The translations under genes and the position numbers were made by a program. From Clostridiales bacterium (lineage in GTDB: Bacteria; Bacillota; Clostridia; Mahellales; Mahellaceae), in the NCBI GenBank assembly GCA_030156435.1, contig JASGMM010000003.1:1-59930 (forward strand): a stretch of 59,930 bases of DNA, read 5' to 3'. Positions 1-8,581 of this stretch are shown piece after piece (positions within the stretch are counted from its first letter, which is position 1; each line of letters opens with the position of its first letter). The notes under the pieces were generated by a model. It was not told the origin of the DNA, made no database searches, and saw only the letters and a list, made by a program, of their open reading frames with translations.

Positions 1-1
1 A

Positions 2-841
2 ACAGACAGGGCCATCGCCCTTTTTGGCAATAAGGACGCAGGCGGTATTGTACTGCTTAAGACATACGATGAATACTATAAGGGATATGATGAAAAAGGT
101 GAGCACAAACCGGGCTATGAAGAACTGATTGATACCCTTACTGCAAAATATCCCCTCGGACAGCCTATTCTCGGGGAAGAAGCAGAAAAAGGATTTATCC
201 GGCTCTATGGGGCAATACTCCGGATCAGGAATATCCTTACCTCCTTCGATGATTTTGAAGGGAATGAAATCCTGTCTGAAAGAGATTTCCAGGATTATCA
301 GAGTATTTATATTGATCTGTACCAAAAATATGTAAAAAATACTGATGCTGACAAAGAAATTATCAATGACGATATAATTTTCGAGATTGAACTTGTAAGA
401 CAGATTGAAGTAAACATTGACTACATCCTTATGCTTGTGGCCAAATACCAAGAATCAAACTGCAAGGATAAAACTATTCTTGTGACCATTGATAAAGCCA
501 TTAATTCAAGTATCGAGCTTCGCAGCAAGAAAGAGCTGATCGAACGTTTCATTGAGCAGGTCAATGTATCTACAAAAATAGATGAGGACTGGCGTAAATT
601 CCTGCATGAGCGTAAGGAAGAAGATATAGCGGCGCTTATAGAAGAAGAAAAATTAAAGCCTGAAGAAACTCGACGGTTCATTGATAACGCACTGCGTGAT
701 GGTGCGCTGAAGACAACCGGTACAGCTATTGATAAAATTATGCCGCCTGTATCGCGCTTTGGAGGCAATAGAACTGCAAAAAAGCAAGGGATTATTGAAA
801 AACTGATGAAATTTTTTGAAAAATATTTTGGGTTGGTATAG
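2..841 (+). CDS. hsdR: Type I restriction endonuclease R subunit, C-terminal part (runs off left edge)
   Basis: The frame is open from the first complete codon to TAA at 839-841, giving 279 visible residues with no start, so the gene begins before the window. The text reads like the C-terminal helical region of HsdR, the ATP-dependent translocase/nuclease subunit of type I restriction systems: FEGNEILSERDFQDYQSIY, then NDDIIFEIELVRQIEVNIDY, and the end motif LKTTGTAIDKIMPPVSRFGG followed by KKQGIIEKLMKFFEKYFGLV. The nuclease and helicase motifs lie outside the window. No hsdM or hsdS is visible here; they should be to the left. The next gene on the same strand is an unrelated MoxR operon, so this is probably the right border of the restriction locus. 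Confidence 0.93.
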   Translation, partial: TDRAIALFGNKDAGGIVLLKTYDEYYKGYDEKGEHKPGYEELIDTLTAKYPLGQPILGEEAEKGFIRLYGAILRIRNILTSFDDFEGNEILSERDFQDYQSIYIDLYQKYVKNTDADKEIINDDIIFEIELVRQIEVNIDYILMLVAKYQESNCKDKTILVTIDKAINSSIELRSKKELIERFIEQVNVSTKIDEDWRKFLHERKEEDIAALIEEEKLKPEETRRFIDNALRDGALKTTGTAIDKIMPPVSRFGGNRTAKKQGIIEKLMKFFEKYFGLV

Positions 842-926
842 TTCACTTATTTTTTATAATTCTACCACATATCCGCTCAAATGTGCTAAAATAGATAAGA
901 GAAAAGAGATGTTGGAGGTCCTTTTT

Positions 927-1886
927 ATGCAGCTAGAGGAGATAAAATCATTGGCGGATAGGATAAAAGCCAATATTTCCCGGGTTATAGTGGGCAAGAG
1001 CGATGTGATGGATTTGGTACTGACGGCATTGATAGCAGGCGGCCACGTTTTGCTGGAGGATGTACCCGGTATGGGCAAGACGATGTTGGCCAAGAGCCTT
1101 GCCCGTTCTATCGACGCAGAGTTTAAGCGTATACAATTTACACCGGATTTACTACCTTCTGATCTTACAGGCATAAACTTTTATAATCAAAAACTTGGCG
1201 AATTCGTGTTCCGGCCGGGTCCGATATTTTCGCAGATATTGCTGGCCGATGAGATAAACAGAGCCACGCCGAGGACACAGTCCAGCTTGCTGGAGTGTAT
1301 GGAGGAAAAACAGGTTACTATAGATGGGGAAACCCATCTTTTGAAGCAGCCGTTCTTCGTTATAGCGACGCAGAACCCGGTTGAAATACAGGGCACATTC
1401 CCATTGCCGGAAGCGCAATTGGATCGATTTTTGATGAAGATAAAGCTAGGTTACCCGACGTTGGAAGAAGGTAAAGAGATATTGAGCCGTTTTAATGGCG
1501 ATAATCCGCTGGATTATATGGAAGCTGCGGGCGATGCTTTGCAGATAGCCGATGCGCAGGCGAGTTTTAGCGCTGTATTTGTAAGTGATGCCATAAAGGA
1601 ATATATATTGAAAATAGCCGAGGCTACGCGCCAACACCAGGGAGTAGCATTAGGCGTCAGCCCGAGAGGTTGTCTGGCCATAATGAAATCGGCTCAGGTA
1701 TGGGCGATATTAAAAGGCAGGGATTACGTATTGCCCGACGATGTGCAGGATATTGCTGTTCCGGTGTTGAGCCACCGTATCATTTTAAAAGGCAATGCCA
1801 GAGTAAGAGGAACGGCGGCCGAAGAGATAATACAAGGAATACTCGAGGAAGTACCGGCGCCTACAGAGGATCTTCAGGAAGCATAA
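927..1886 (+). CDS. MoxR-family AAA+ ATPase
   Basis: A 319-residue AAA+ ATPase of the MoxR group, chaperone-like proteins that usually work with DUF58/VWA partners encoded next door. Walker A is VPGMGKT (residues about 46-52), Walker B is ILLADEINRA, and the sensor region reads ATQNPVEIQGTFPLPEAQLDRF. I chose ATG 927 because GGAGG lies at 914-918 with 8-nt spacing; an open frame extends upstream to 816 but has no good ribosome-binding site. It ends just before the DUF58 gene, so the two are co-transcribed. A possible extended -10 (TGCTAAAAT, 884-892) lies upstream with a poor -35. Substrate is unknown. Confidence 0.93.
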   Translation: MQLEEIKSLADRIKANISRVIVGKSDVMDLVLTALIAGGHVLLEDVPGMGKTMLAKSLARSIDAEFKRIQFTPDLLPSDLTGINFYNQKLGEFVFRPGPIFSQILLADEINRATPRTQSSLLECMEEKQVTIDGETHLLKQPFFVIATQNPVEIQGTFPLPEAQLDRFLMKIKLGYPTLEEGKEILSRFNGDNPLDYMEAAGDALQIADAQASFSAVFVSDAIKEYILKIAEATRQHQGVALGVSPRGCLAIMKSAQVWAILKGRDYVLPDDVQDIAVPVLSHRIILKGNARVRGTAAEEIIQGILEEVPAPTEDLQEA

Positions 1887-1900
1887 GGAACGTGAGTTAT

Positions 1901-3028
1901 ATGGAGTTTGTTTGGCTTATCATAGCGTTGGCTGTCGTGGTCTATGCCGGAGATCGATTGTTTTCATATTTTGCGTTGAAACGCGTCGCTTATATGTGCC
2001 GATTTGAGCGCGAGGCTGTCTTCGAGGGCGAGAGCGTGAGGCTCATAGAGCAGCTTATAAACGATAAACCCCTGCCCATATTGTGGCTAAAAGTAAGATT
2101 GCAGATGCCGCTGGCGTTAAAATTTGAAAATACCGCTTTTGTGGATATAAGTGATAAACAGTATTACCAAAGGCTATTTTCATTGCTTGGTTATCAGCAA
2201 GTGACGTGCAGGCATGTATTGAATTGCATTAAGCGGGGCTATTACGTCATAGACGATGTGGATATGATATCGGGGGATATATTGAGCGGACGGCGCTGTT
2301 ATGAAAGAGTACCGATGAATATGCATTTTTTAGTCTATCCGCGTTTTATAGATGTGGACGACGTGCTCATACCGGCGAGGCTTATAAATGGCGATATGAT
2401 AGTTAAGCGCTGGATAATAGAGGATCCGTTTCAGATAGCAGGATTCAGGGATTATATGCCGACAGATAGCTTGAATAAGATCAATTGGCTGGCTACCGCT
2501 CGCCAGCAACGGCTTCAAGTCATAAAACACGATTTTACGGCTTCTTCAAGCATGATTATAATGTTGAACGTAACCTATAAATCATCTTGGGTAAATTATA
2601 ATGTGCTTGAGCAAAGCATAAGGCTATGCGCTTCGCTGGCTCGGGAAGCTGTGGATAACGGTATACCTGTGGCGGTTATCAGCAATGGTCTGCTCAAAGG
2701 CTATGATGATGCCATTCACATGGAAACGCCTCTGGGATGCAGCAATGAACACATGACAGGTATATTAGAAGATCTGGCCAGGTTGACTTTTGAGTATGAG
2801 GATGATTTTTCTGTTTTTTTGAACGGTGAAATAGAGCAGATACCATATAACGCGGATATCCTTATATTGACGTCGTATATCGACGATGATCTGGCGGCTG
2901 CCATAGTTGATATCGATAAAAGCCGTATATCGGTGCGAATGGGTTTTATGGAGGACGTCGATTGGGAACGCTATGAGTTGAACGATGTGGATGTATATAC
3001 TATAACCGAGGAAGGGGCGATCAAATGA
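1901..3028 (+). CDS. DUF58 domain protein
   Basis: About 375 residues. The N-terminus is hydrophobic (FVWLIIALAVVVYAGDRLF), followed by a beta-rich segment and the DUF58 core, recognisable by DYMPTDSLNKINWLATARQ, which corresponds to the usual D-x-x-R-x-I-D-W-x-A-x-A-R signature. DUF58 proteins are almost always encoded beside MoxR ATPases, as here, and are thought to be membrane-linked partners of them; the actual role is unknown. Start is ATG 1901 (AAGGA at 1885-1889) or the in-frame GTG at 1892, which sits too close to that site. Its end overlaps the next gene by 4 nt (ATGA), implying translational coupling. Confidence 0.88.
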   Translation: MEFVWLIIALAVVVYAGDRLFSYFALKRVAYMCRFEREAVFEGESVRLIEQLINDKPLPILWLKVRLQMPLALKFENTAFVDISDKQYYQRLFSLLGYQQVTCRHVLNCIKRGYYVIDDVDMISGDILSGRRCYERVPMNMHFLVYPRFIDVDDVLIPARLINGDMIVKRWIIEDPFQIAGFRDYMPTDSLNKINWLATARQQRLQVIKHDFTASSSMIIMLNVTYKSSWVNYNVLEQSIRLCASLAREAVDNGIPVAVISNGLLKGYDDAIHMETPLGCSNEHMTGILEDLARLTFEYEDDFSVFLNGEIEQIPYNADILILTSYIDDDLAAAIVDIDKSRISVRMGFMEDVDWERYELNDVDVYTITEEGAIK

Positions 3029-4350
3029 CAGCGCTTTTAAAACGAAATGGTTTTAAAATGTTAGAAGCAGCAGCGGAATTTCTGATATATATGCCGTGGA
3101 TGTTTTGCCTGTATTATGTTTTATTTGGCGATACGCGATTTTTTGATTTCCTTCCCCTTGAAATTTTATTCTTGATGATGGGCTTGTTTATAACCGATTA
3201 CCTTATAGCAAAGCACAAAGCCATATACAAGATATCGGCCTATATGATAGGCGCAATACCGGTTGCCATAGCAGTGTTCTTGCTGGGCATATATGTTGAT
3301 CCGTTTTTTGCCGCAATATACGCTCTGTATCTTATAATATGTTATATGCGCGGCATGGCTTTTGCCACGCATGATATGAGGGTTTCGTATAGCCAGAGCA
3401 AGTTTATGTTTGGCGTAGGCGCGCTTATGGCGGCCTTTGCTTTATCTATGTATCTTGGATATTTGAGATGGTTTAGCAGCTATATAATATGGTGTGCGGT
3501 TGTTTTTATCGCCATGTCCATTATAATACTGAATCAATTGCAACTGGTTCGCATGCTGGATATGATGAATGCCGAGGCATATGCCACGCATAGGGATGTG
3601 AGGTTTAGGAATTTCATATTTTCGCTGATAATAATAGGGCTTATAGTATTCATATTCGAGATCAAAGCTGTAGTGCAATTTTTATCATTGCTGGTAACAT
3701 ATATAGGTGATGGCTTAAGGCATGTACTGCTTGTAGTGATACAGTGGCTTATAACATGGCTGAACGGTTTATTCGGACCTTCGGAACAACAGGGCACCGC
3801 GCCTCCTGTGGATCTCAGCCAATTTGCCGACAATACAACTTCTCCTATCGCGAACATTATAAGGGCCATTATGGAAGTAGTATTTTACGCTGTGGCTATA
3901 GCCATAACAGCTTTTTTGGTTTATCAATTGATCAAGGCGCTGGCGAGATGGATTTCGTCTATGATGGAAAGATATACGGCTGGGGATGAAGAAAGGAGCT
4001 TCATATTATCGTTGGACGATATAGTGGATCGAAGTTCATCGCTAGGGCAAGATATAAGACGGCGTATGAGGCGCGCGCTGAGGCATTTTGAAACGCCTCA
4101 ACAACGCATACGTTTTTTGTATGCCCAGACTATAAAACGCTTTGCCGATAAAGGTTATGAAATAAAACCGCAGCAAACGCCCGATGATATTCATTCATCG
4201 ATAAGCGGTCTACAGCCTGGCGCAGATCCCGAGTTTAAAGAACTGACCGAACTATATAATAAAGCCCGCTACAGCCATCACAGCGTGAGCGATGAAGAAG
4301 CGGCACGTGCCAAACGATACAGGGATAGGCTATTCAGGATGAAATTGTAA
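3025..4350 (+). CDS. Polytopic membrane protein of the MoxR/DUF58 operon (DUF4129-like C-terminus)
   Basis: 441 residues. The N-terminal half holds about six hydrophobic segments (for example FLIYMPWMFCLYYVLFG and FIFSLIIIGLIVFIFEI), followed by two more around residues 235-315 and a soluble charged tail. The tail ends in TELYNKARYSHHSVSDEEAA, which resembles the DUF4129 segment found at the end of transglutaminase-like proteins in MoxR/DUF58 operons. The transglutaminase domain itself is not visible, so this looks like a shortened operon partner. It overlaps the DUF58 gene by 4 nt. Its stop codon directly abuts the stop codon of murC on the other strand, with no spacer. Confidence 0.75.
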   Translation: MTALLKRNGFKMLEAAAEFLIYMPWMFCLYYVLFGDTRFFDFLPLEILFLMMGLFITDYLIAKHKAIYKISAYMIGAIPVAIAVFLLGIYVDPFFAAIYALYLIICYMRGMAFATHDMRVSYSQSKFMFGVGALMAAFALSMYLGYLRWFSSYIIWCAVVFIAMSIIILNQLQLVRMLDMMNAEAYATHRDVRFRNFIFSLIIIGLIVFIFEIKAVVQFLSLLVTYIGDGLRHVLLVVIQWLITWLNGLFGPSEQQGTAPPVDLSQFADNTTSPIANIIRAIMEVVFYAVAIAITAFLVYQLIKALARWISSMMERYTAGDEERSFILSLDDIVDRSSSLGQDIRRRMRRALRHFETPQQRIRFLYAQTIKRFADKGYEIKPQQTPDDIHSSISGLQPGADPEFKELTELYNKARYSHHSVSDEEAARAKRYRDRLFRMKL

Positions 4351-5760
4351 CTATATGATTTTGCCAATTATCATCGAATGTTCCAAAAGGTCATCGCCTA
4401 TTTTATATACATCGCCGGCGCCCATGGTTATTATTATATCTCCCGGTTGGCAGTTCTCAAGGATATAACGCTCGATAGAGCTGAAATCCTGCATATAAAT
4501 CGCATTTTGACCTGCTTGATTTATCCTCAGGGCCAGATCTTTTGAATTTATAGAGCCATCATCAGCCTCTCTCGCAGCGTATATGTCTGTGATGATAAGA
4601 TGGTCTATTCCGTAGAATGCCGACGCGAATTCGTCCAGTAAAAGCCTGGTACGCGTGTAGGTATGAGGTTGAAATACGCACCATATATGGTTATGCGGGT
4701 AATTCAATGCCGCTTGTATGGTGGCCTTTACTTCTGTAGGATGATGCGCATAATCGTCTATGACAGTCACACCTTCCTCTAACTGTCCTTTCACTTCGAA
4801 ACGCCTGTGCGCACCCTTGTAAAGGCGTAAGGATTCTTTTATCATTTCAATATCTATACCGCATAAATCGGCTACCGCCACTGATGCCAAAGCGTTATAG
4901 ATGTTATGCCGTCCAGGTATACTGAGCGAAAAACGTCCCATATTTAGCCCGCCGCAGTATATATTAAACGACGGAATGCCTTTTTTATCAAAAGTTATGT
5001 CAGTGGCCGTCCAGTGTGCCGGTTTATCTATGCCATAGGATATTGCCTTGCCGGGCATATCGTTTAATAGTCGCTCTACAAGCGAATCATCTATGCATCC
5101 TACCACATAGCCATCATCGGGCGTTAATTTGGCGAATGATAAGAATGCATCATATATAGCATCCAAATCCTTAAAATAGTCGAGGTGATCCCTCTCTATG
5201 TTTAAGATTACCGCTATATACGGATAAAACTTTAAGAAACTTTCTACATATTCGCATGCCTCGGTTACAAAATACTGACTTTCCCCTACGCGTACATTAC
5301 CGCCTATAGCGTCCAGTTCGCCGCCTACCAGTACAGTAGGATCCAGACCGGCATTCTGCAAGATAATGGATATTATAGAGGTGGTAGTGGTTTTACCGTG
5401 TGTGCCGGCAACAGCTATACCTTTGCCATAATTTTTCATAATTTGTCCTAAAAATGTGGCCCTATCCACTGTCGGAATGCCAAGCCTATCGGCCTCATTG
5501 AGTTCTGGATTATCATTATGTATAGCCGCTGTGTAAACTACCAGATCAGCGCCATTTACATTATCTGCTTTATGTCCTATATATATAATAGCGCCGGAAT
5601 CAGAGAGTTTTTGGGTTAAAGTCGAAGCCTTTATGTCAGAACCCGTAACTATGCAACCCTGCCGGAGGAGTATTTGGGCCAGGCCGCTCATGCTTATGCC
5701 ACCTATGCCGATGAAATGAATGTGTTTACCCTTTAGCTCTTCAATATTTATATTATTCAT
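4351..5760 (-). CDS. murC: UDP-N-acetylmuramate--L-alanine ligase
   Basis: 469 residues, normal for MurC. The enzyme adds L-alanine to UDP-MurNAc in cytoplasmic peptidoglycan precursor synthesis. Visible motifs are the N-terminal Rossmann loop HFIGIGGISMSGLAQ, the ATP loop AGTHGKTTTTS (around residue 118), and DDYAHHPTEVKATI in the C-terminal domain. It stands alone on the minus strand. The ATG at 5760 has no clear ribosome-binding site; instead a short perfect hairpin (AAAGGTTTTTTAACCTTT in mRNA sense, 5765-5782) lies directly upstream. Confidence 0.97.
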   Translation of the reverse strand: MNNINIEELKGKHIHFIGIGGISMSGLAQILLRQGCIVTGSDIKASTLTQKLSDSGAIIYIGHKADNVNGADLVVYTAAIHNDNPELNEADRLGIPTVDRATFLGQIMKNYGKGIAVAGTHGKTTTTSIISIILQNAGLDPTVLVGGELDAIGGNVRVGESQYFVTEACEYVESFLKFYPYIAVILNIERDHLDYFKDLDAIYDAFLSFAKLTPDDGYVVGCIDDSLVERLLNDMPGKAISYGIDKPAHWTATDITFDKKGIPSFNIYCGGLNMGRFSLSIPGRHNIYNALASVAVADLCGIDIEMIKESLRLYKGAHRRFEVKGQLEEGVTVIDDYAHHPTEVKATIQAALNYPHNHIWCVFQPHTYTRTRLLLDEFASAFYGIDHLIITDIYAAREADDGSINSKDLALRINQAGQNAIYMQDFSSIERYILENCQPGDIIITMGAGDVYKIGDDLLEHSMIIGKII

Positions 5761-6000
5761 AATACAAAGGTTAAAAAACCTTTAGCACGTCCCTTCATGA
5801 TGATTTTATATTATATTATTACCCATTTGATATAGTCGATACCGTGTTTTTCAGTCTACGAACATTATATGTATCACGTGCTTATTATACCACATTGCCG
5901 GATAATAAAATAGATGCTGCTGTTGAATATTTCACAGATTGGTATTTGGAGAATAAGATATTATTAAAGATTAAAAATATATTGAATTGAGGTATTTCCG

Positions 6001-6429
6001 ATGAACCAAAGCGTGTCGCGGGAGAGTTTACTTCAGGTTATAGACAAATATAAGAGCGTGCCTTTTGTCCATAACGGGCGTTCCATGGATGGATTGGATT
6101 GCCTTGGGTTCGTAGTGTTGTTTTACAAAGAATTTGGCATATATATACCGGACAGCGACGGCAGTGCTATAGGAGAGCGGTGGTTTCGCGACGATCCCGA
6201 ACGGTATATACGCGGTATAAAGGCATTGGACGGTGAAGATGTGGGTATGGAACAATTGCAACCCTTGGACCTGGTGTACTTTACATTACGCCGGCATATA
6301 ATAAATCACACCGGCATTATGATAAGTAAGAACGAATTCGTACACATGTTTCCTAAAAAAGGGCTTATGATAAGCCAATTCGATCTATTCTGGAAGATAC
6401 GCTTTAGAGGCGGCAAAAGGCTTGTATAA
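6001..6429 (+). CDS. NlpC/P60-like cysteine peptidase domain protein
   Basis: 142 residues with no signal peptide. The fold signature is GLDCLGFVVLFYKEFG (a Cys followed by a helix, as in the NlpC/P60 catalytic Cys) and a downstream His in HIINHTGIMISKNEFVHM. Family members cleave cell-wall peptides or act as amidases; an uncoupled, unsecreted copy like this may act on small intracellular substrates. GAGG at 5989-5992 with 8-nt spacing supports the ATG at 6001. The gene sits alone between the divergent murC and the YeiH-type gene. Assignment rests on the Cys and His motifs only. Confidence 0.75.
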   Translation: MNQSVSRESLLQVIDKYKSVPFVHNGRSMDGLDCLGFVVLFYKEFGIYIPDSDGSAIGERWFRDDPERYIRGIKALDGEDVGMEQLQPLDLVYFTLRRHIINHTGIMISKNEFVHMFPKKGLMISQFDLFWKIRFRGGKRLV

Positions 6430-6528
6430 GTTTTGCTTATCGATGCCATAAGTTATCTTTATTTTACAATCCTGCTGCGATGCAGTATATTGTTTAATAA
6501 TTACTGCATAAACGGAGGATTTATTTTT

Positions 6529-7500
6529 ATGTTAATGGGTTTGATTATGACATTGCTCATCGCACTTGCATCTAAGCTGTTGGTAGGTTTACCTATACTT
6601 TCGGTGATGGGCACTATGGTTACCGCAATAGTATTGGGAATGATATGGAGGGCTGTGATCGGTGTGAAACAACAAGCCCAGGTCGGTATAGATTTTTCGG
6701 CAAAAAAATTATTGCGGTTAGGAATAATATTAATGGGGATACGCCTTGATATATCCGATATATTGGCTGCCGGCCCCAAGGTGGTATTAATGGCCGTATT
6801 GGTAATAAGCTTTGCTATGCTGCTGATACCGCGGTTGGGAAAGCGTTTCGGCGTAGATACGGTATTGGCTGTACTGGTGGCATCGGGTACTGCTATATGC
6901 GGAGCTGCGGCTATAGCCGGCGTAGCCCCTATGGTTAAAGCTGATGAGCAGCGCACAGCGGTATCCATAGCTATCATAGCCATACTTGGTACGGTTTTTA
7001 CTTTTGCCTATACGTTTTTGAATTCTGTCTTCACTATACCTGCATATACATACGGTATATTATCTGGTTCTACGCTGCATGAATTAGGACATGTTATAGC
7101 AGCTTCCTCAACGGGCGGGCAACAGAGTATGGATATAGCATTGATTATAAAGCTCACGCGAGTAGCGTTTCTGGTTCCTGTGGCTTTTATATTGGGCATA
7201 ATATTTATGGACAAAGACGACAGGAAGAATATAGGCTTCAGGGATCTGCCTATACCGTGGTTTGTATTGGGTTTTATAGCTTTTAGTATTATCAATACGA
7301 TTGGTATACTTTCTCCATCGGTCACTGATTTTTTTACTCAGGCCAGTGTGTTTATAATGACTATGGCTATGGCTGGTTTGGGCCTCAATGTCGATTTTAA
7401 TGCTTTTGGCAAAATGGGGGGACGAGCGCTGGGTATGGGAATAATCGGCTCTGTAGCGTTAAGTGTCTTTGGCGGTATCCTAACGATGTTACTGTTTTAA
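6529..7500 (+). CDS. YeiH/UPF0324 family membrane transporter (putative sulfate exporter)
   Basis: 323 residues with about ten membrane segments. Typical family text includes LLRLGIILMGIRLDISDI, VLVASGTAICGAAAIAG and a C-terminal AGLGLNVDFNAFGKMGGRAL. The family is annotated as putative sulfate exporter, although the substrate is poorly established. Start is ATG 6529, preceded by GGAGG (6514-6518); the longer open frame from 6433 lacks a ribosome-binding site. The 3' end overlaps the convergent LysR gene by 12 nt. In enterobacteria yeiH also neighbours a LysR regulator (yeiE), which supports a link but does not prove it. Confidence 0.9.
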   Translation: MLMGLIMTLLIALASKLLVGLPILSVMGTMVTAIVLGMIWRAVIGVKQQAQVGIDFSAKKLLRLGIILMGIRLDISDILAAGPKVVLMAVLVISFAMLLIPRLGKRFGVDTVLAVLVASGTAICGAAAIAGVAPMVKADEQRTAVSIAIIAILGTVFTFAYTFLNSVFTIPAYTYGILSGSTLHELGHVIAASSTGGQQSMDIALIIKLTRVAFLVPVAFILGIIFMDKDDRKNIGFRDLPIPWFVLGFIAFSIINTIGILSPSVTDFFTQASVFIMTMAMAGLGLNVDFNAFGKMGGRALGMGIIGSVALSVFGGILTMLLF

Positions 7501-8412
7501 GGGCATATCGATCAACAATTGTTTCCATTTAATGTTATGTACAAATTCAACGAATACTGCGGATGCTGGAGTTAAAGCTACATGAACAGGTAATAGAGTG
7601 TAAAAATATCGTCTCATGTCTAAACCTTTTATAGTAGCAGCTTTTAAAATTCCGGCTTCAATCTCTTTTATAACTGTACATTGCGATATTATGGAACAGC
7701 CTAAACCAGCCTCTACAATTTCTTTTATGGTCTGAGTGCTGCCCAATTCCATGGCTATATTGAACTGCTGCAGCTCTAAACCGGCTGCTTTCAATTGTAT
7801 TTCCATGATACGTCGGGTGCCTGAACCTGGCTCGCGCAGTATAAGCGGCATACTTTTGAGCTGCTCAAGCGATATGATATCGTCGGAAATCTGCTTATTG
7901 TTTGGTGATATTATAGCCACAAGTTGGTCTTCCATAAACGGCTTAAGCTGTAGATCAGGGTTGTCTACCGGTCCTTCTATCAATCCCACATCTATAGTTT
8001 TATTCAGCATTCGCTGTGATATATCATAGGTATTGGCTACCGAAAGGGCTATATTGATATTAGGATACATACGCTTGAATAATACCAGAGCTTTGGGTAT
8101 CACGTATTCCCCTATAGTTAAACTGGTCCCTATTGATAACGGTCCTGTAATGGTTTCTTTCATCTTCATTAAAGCCTGCTGGGATTGGCCATAAAGCGTT
8201 GCGATTTGTTCGGCATAGTGGCGTAAAACACGTCCGCTTTCGGTTAATGTTACTTCTTTATTGTTTCTTTCGAACAGCTTTGTGCCATAAAGGCTTTCCA
8301 GCGCTTGTATATTCATGCTGACGGCCGGTTGTGTCATATGCAGCGATTTTGCTGCGTTGGAAAAACTGTGATGACGGGCAACAGCTAAAAATATTTCCAA
8401 TTGATTATCCAT
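7489..8412 (-). CDS. LysR-family transcriptional regulator
   Basis: 307 residues. The N-terminal winged helix is typical: LEIFLAVARHHSFSNAAKSLHMTQPAVS, followed by IQALESLYGTKLFERNNKEV. The C-terminal part is a periplasmic-binding-protein-like effector domain (residues about 90-300, with REPGSGTRRIMEIQL), resembling the CysL/YeiE branch. I place the start at the ATG ending at 8412, with GAGGTG upstream in good spacing; a GTG nine bases earlier would overlap that site. It converges on the YeiH-type gene and is divergent from the ArsM-like operon. An ATC-N9-GAT palindrome in the operon promoter could be its binding site. Its true target is therefore open. Confidence 0.95.
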   Translation of the reverse strand: MDNQLEIFLAVARHHSFSNAAKSLHMTQPAVSMNIQALESLYGTKLFERNNKEVTLTESGRVLRHYAEQIATLYGQSQQALMKMKETITGPLSIGTSLTIGEYVIPKALVLFKRMYPNINIALSVANTYDISQRMLNKTIDVGLIEGPVDNPDLQLKPFMEDQLVAIISPNNKQISDDIISLEQLKSMPLILREPGSGTRRIMEIQLKAAGLELQQFNIAMELGSTQTIKEIVEAGLGCSIISQCTVIKEIEAGILKAATIKGLDMRRYFYTLLPVHVALTPASAVFVEFVHNIKWKQLLIDMPLKQ

Positions 8413-8492
8413 AAGGTTCACCTCAAAAAAAGATTTAACAATATTTTATTATATACCCGATCGATTAAGCAATAAAATTCTTTTCTTCATAC

Positions 8493-8521
8493 TTTACATT
8501 TATCACAATGGGTGATATACT
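8493..8521 (+). promoter_or_regulatory. Promoter with internal palindromic operator for the ArsM-like/peptide operon
   Basis: TTTACA (8493-8498) and TATACT (8516-8521) are separated by exactly 17 nt, giving a good sigma-A promoter. Between the two boxes, touching the -10, is a perfect 17-bp palindrome TATCACAATGGGTGATA (8501-8517). Its core ATC-N9-GAT (8502-8516) has the LysR-type T-N11-A form, and a LysR gene lies divergently 90 nt away. A regulator bound here would block RNA polymerase, so repression is more likely than activation at this position. Confidence 0.7.
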
Positions 8522-8540
8522 TATATCAATCTAATCCCTT

Positions 8541-8557
8541 TACCATAGGGGGGTATA
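8541..8557 (+). promoter_or_regulatory. G-tract element TACCATAGGGGGGTATA in the 5' leader
   Basis: About 20 nt after the predicted transcription start lies TACCATAGGGGGGTATA. A TACC half facing a GGGGTA half resembles operators of CsoR/CstR-family metal or sulfide sensors, but the left half is imperfect. No CsoR-family gene is in the window. It is recorded as a possible second control site only. Confidence 0.3.
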
Positions 8558-8581
8558 TTTCATTGCAAGGATGGTATTAAT

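Noticed and set aside
421-846. 141-codon minus-strand open frame at the left edge
   Set aside because: Antisense to the clear hsdR C-terminus.
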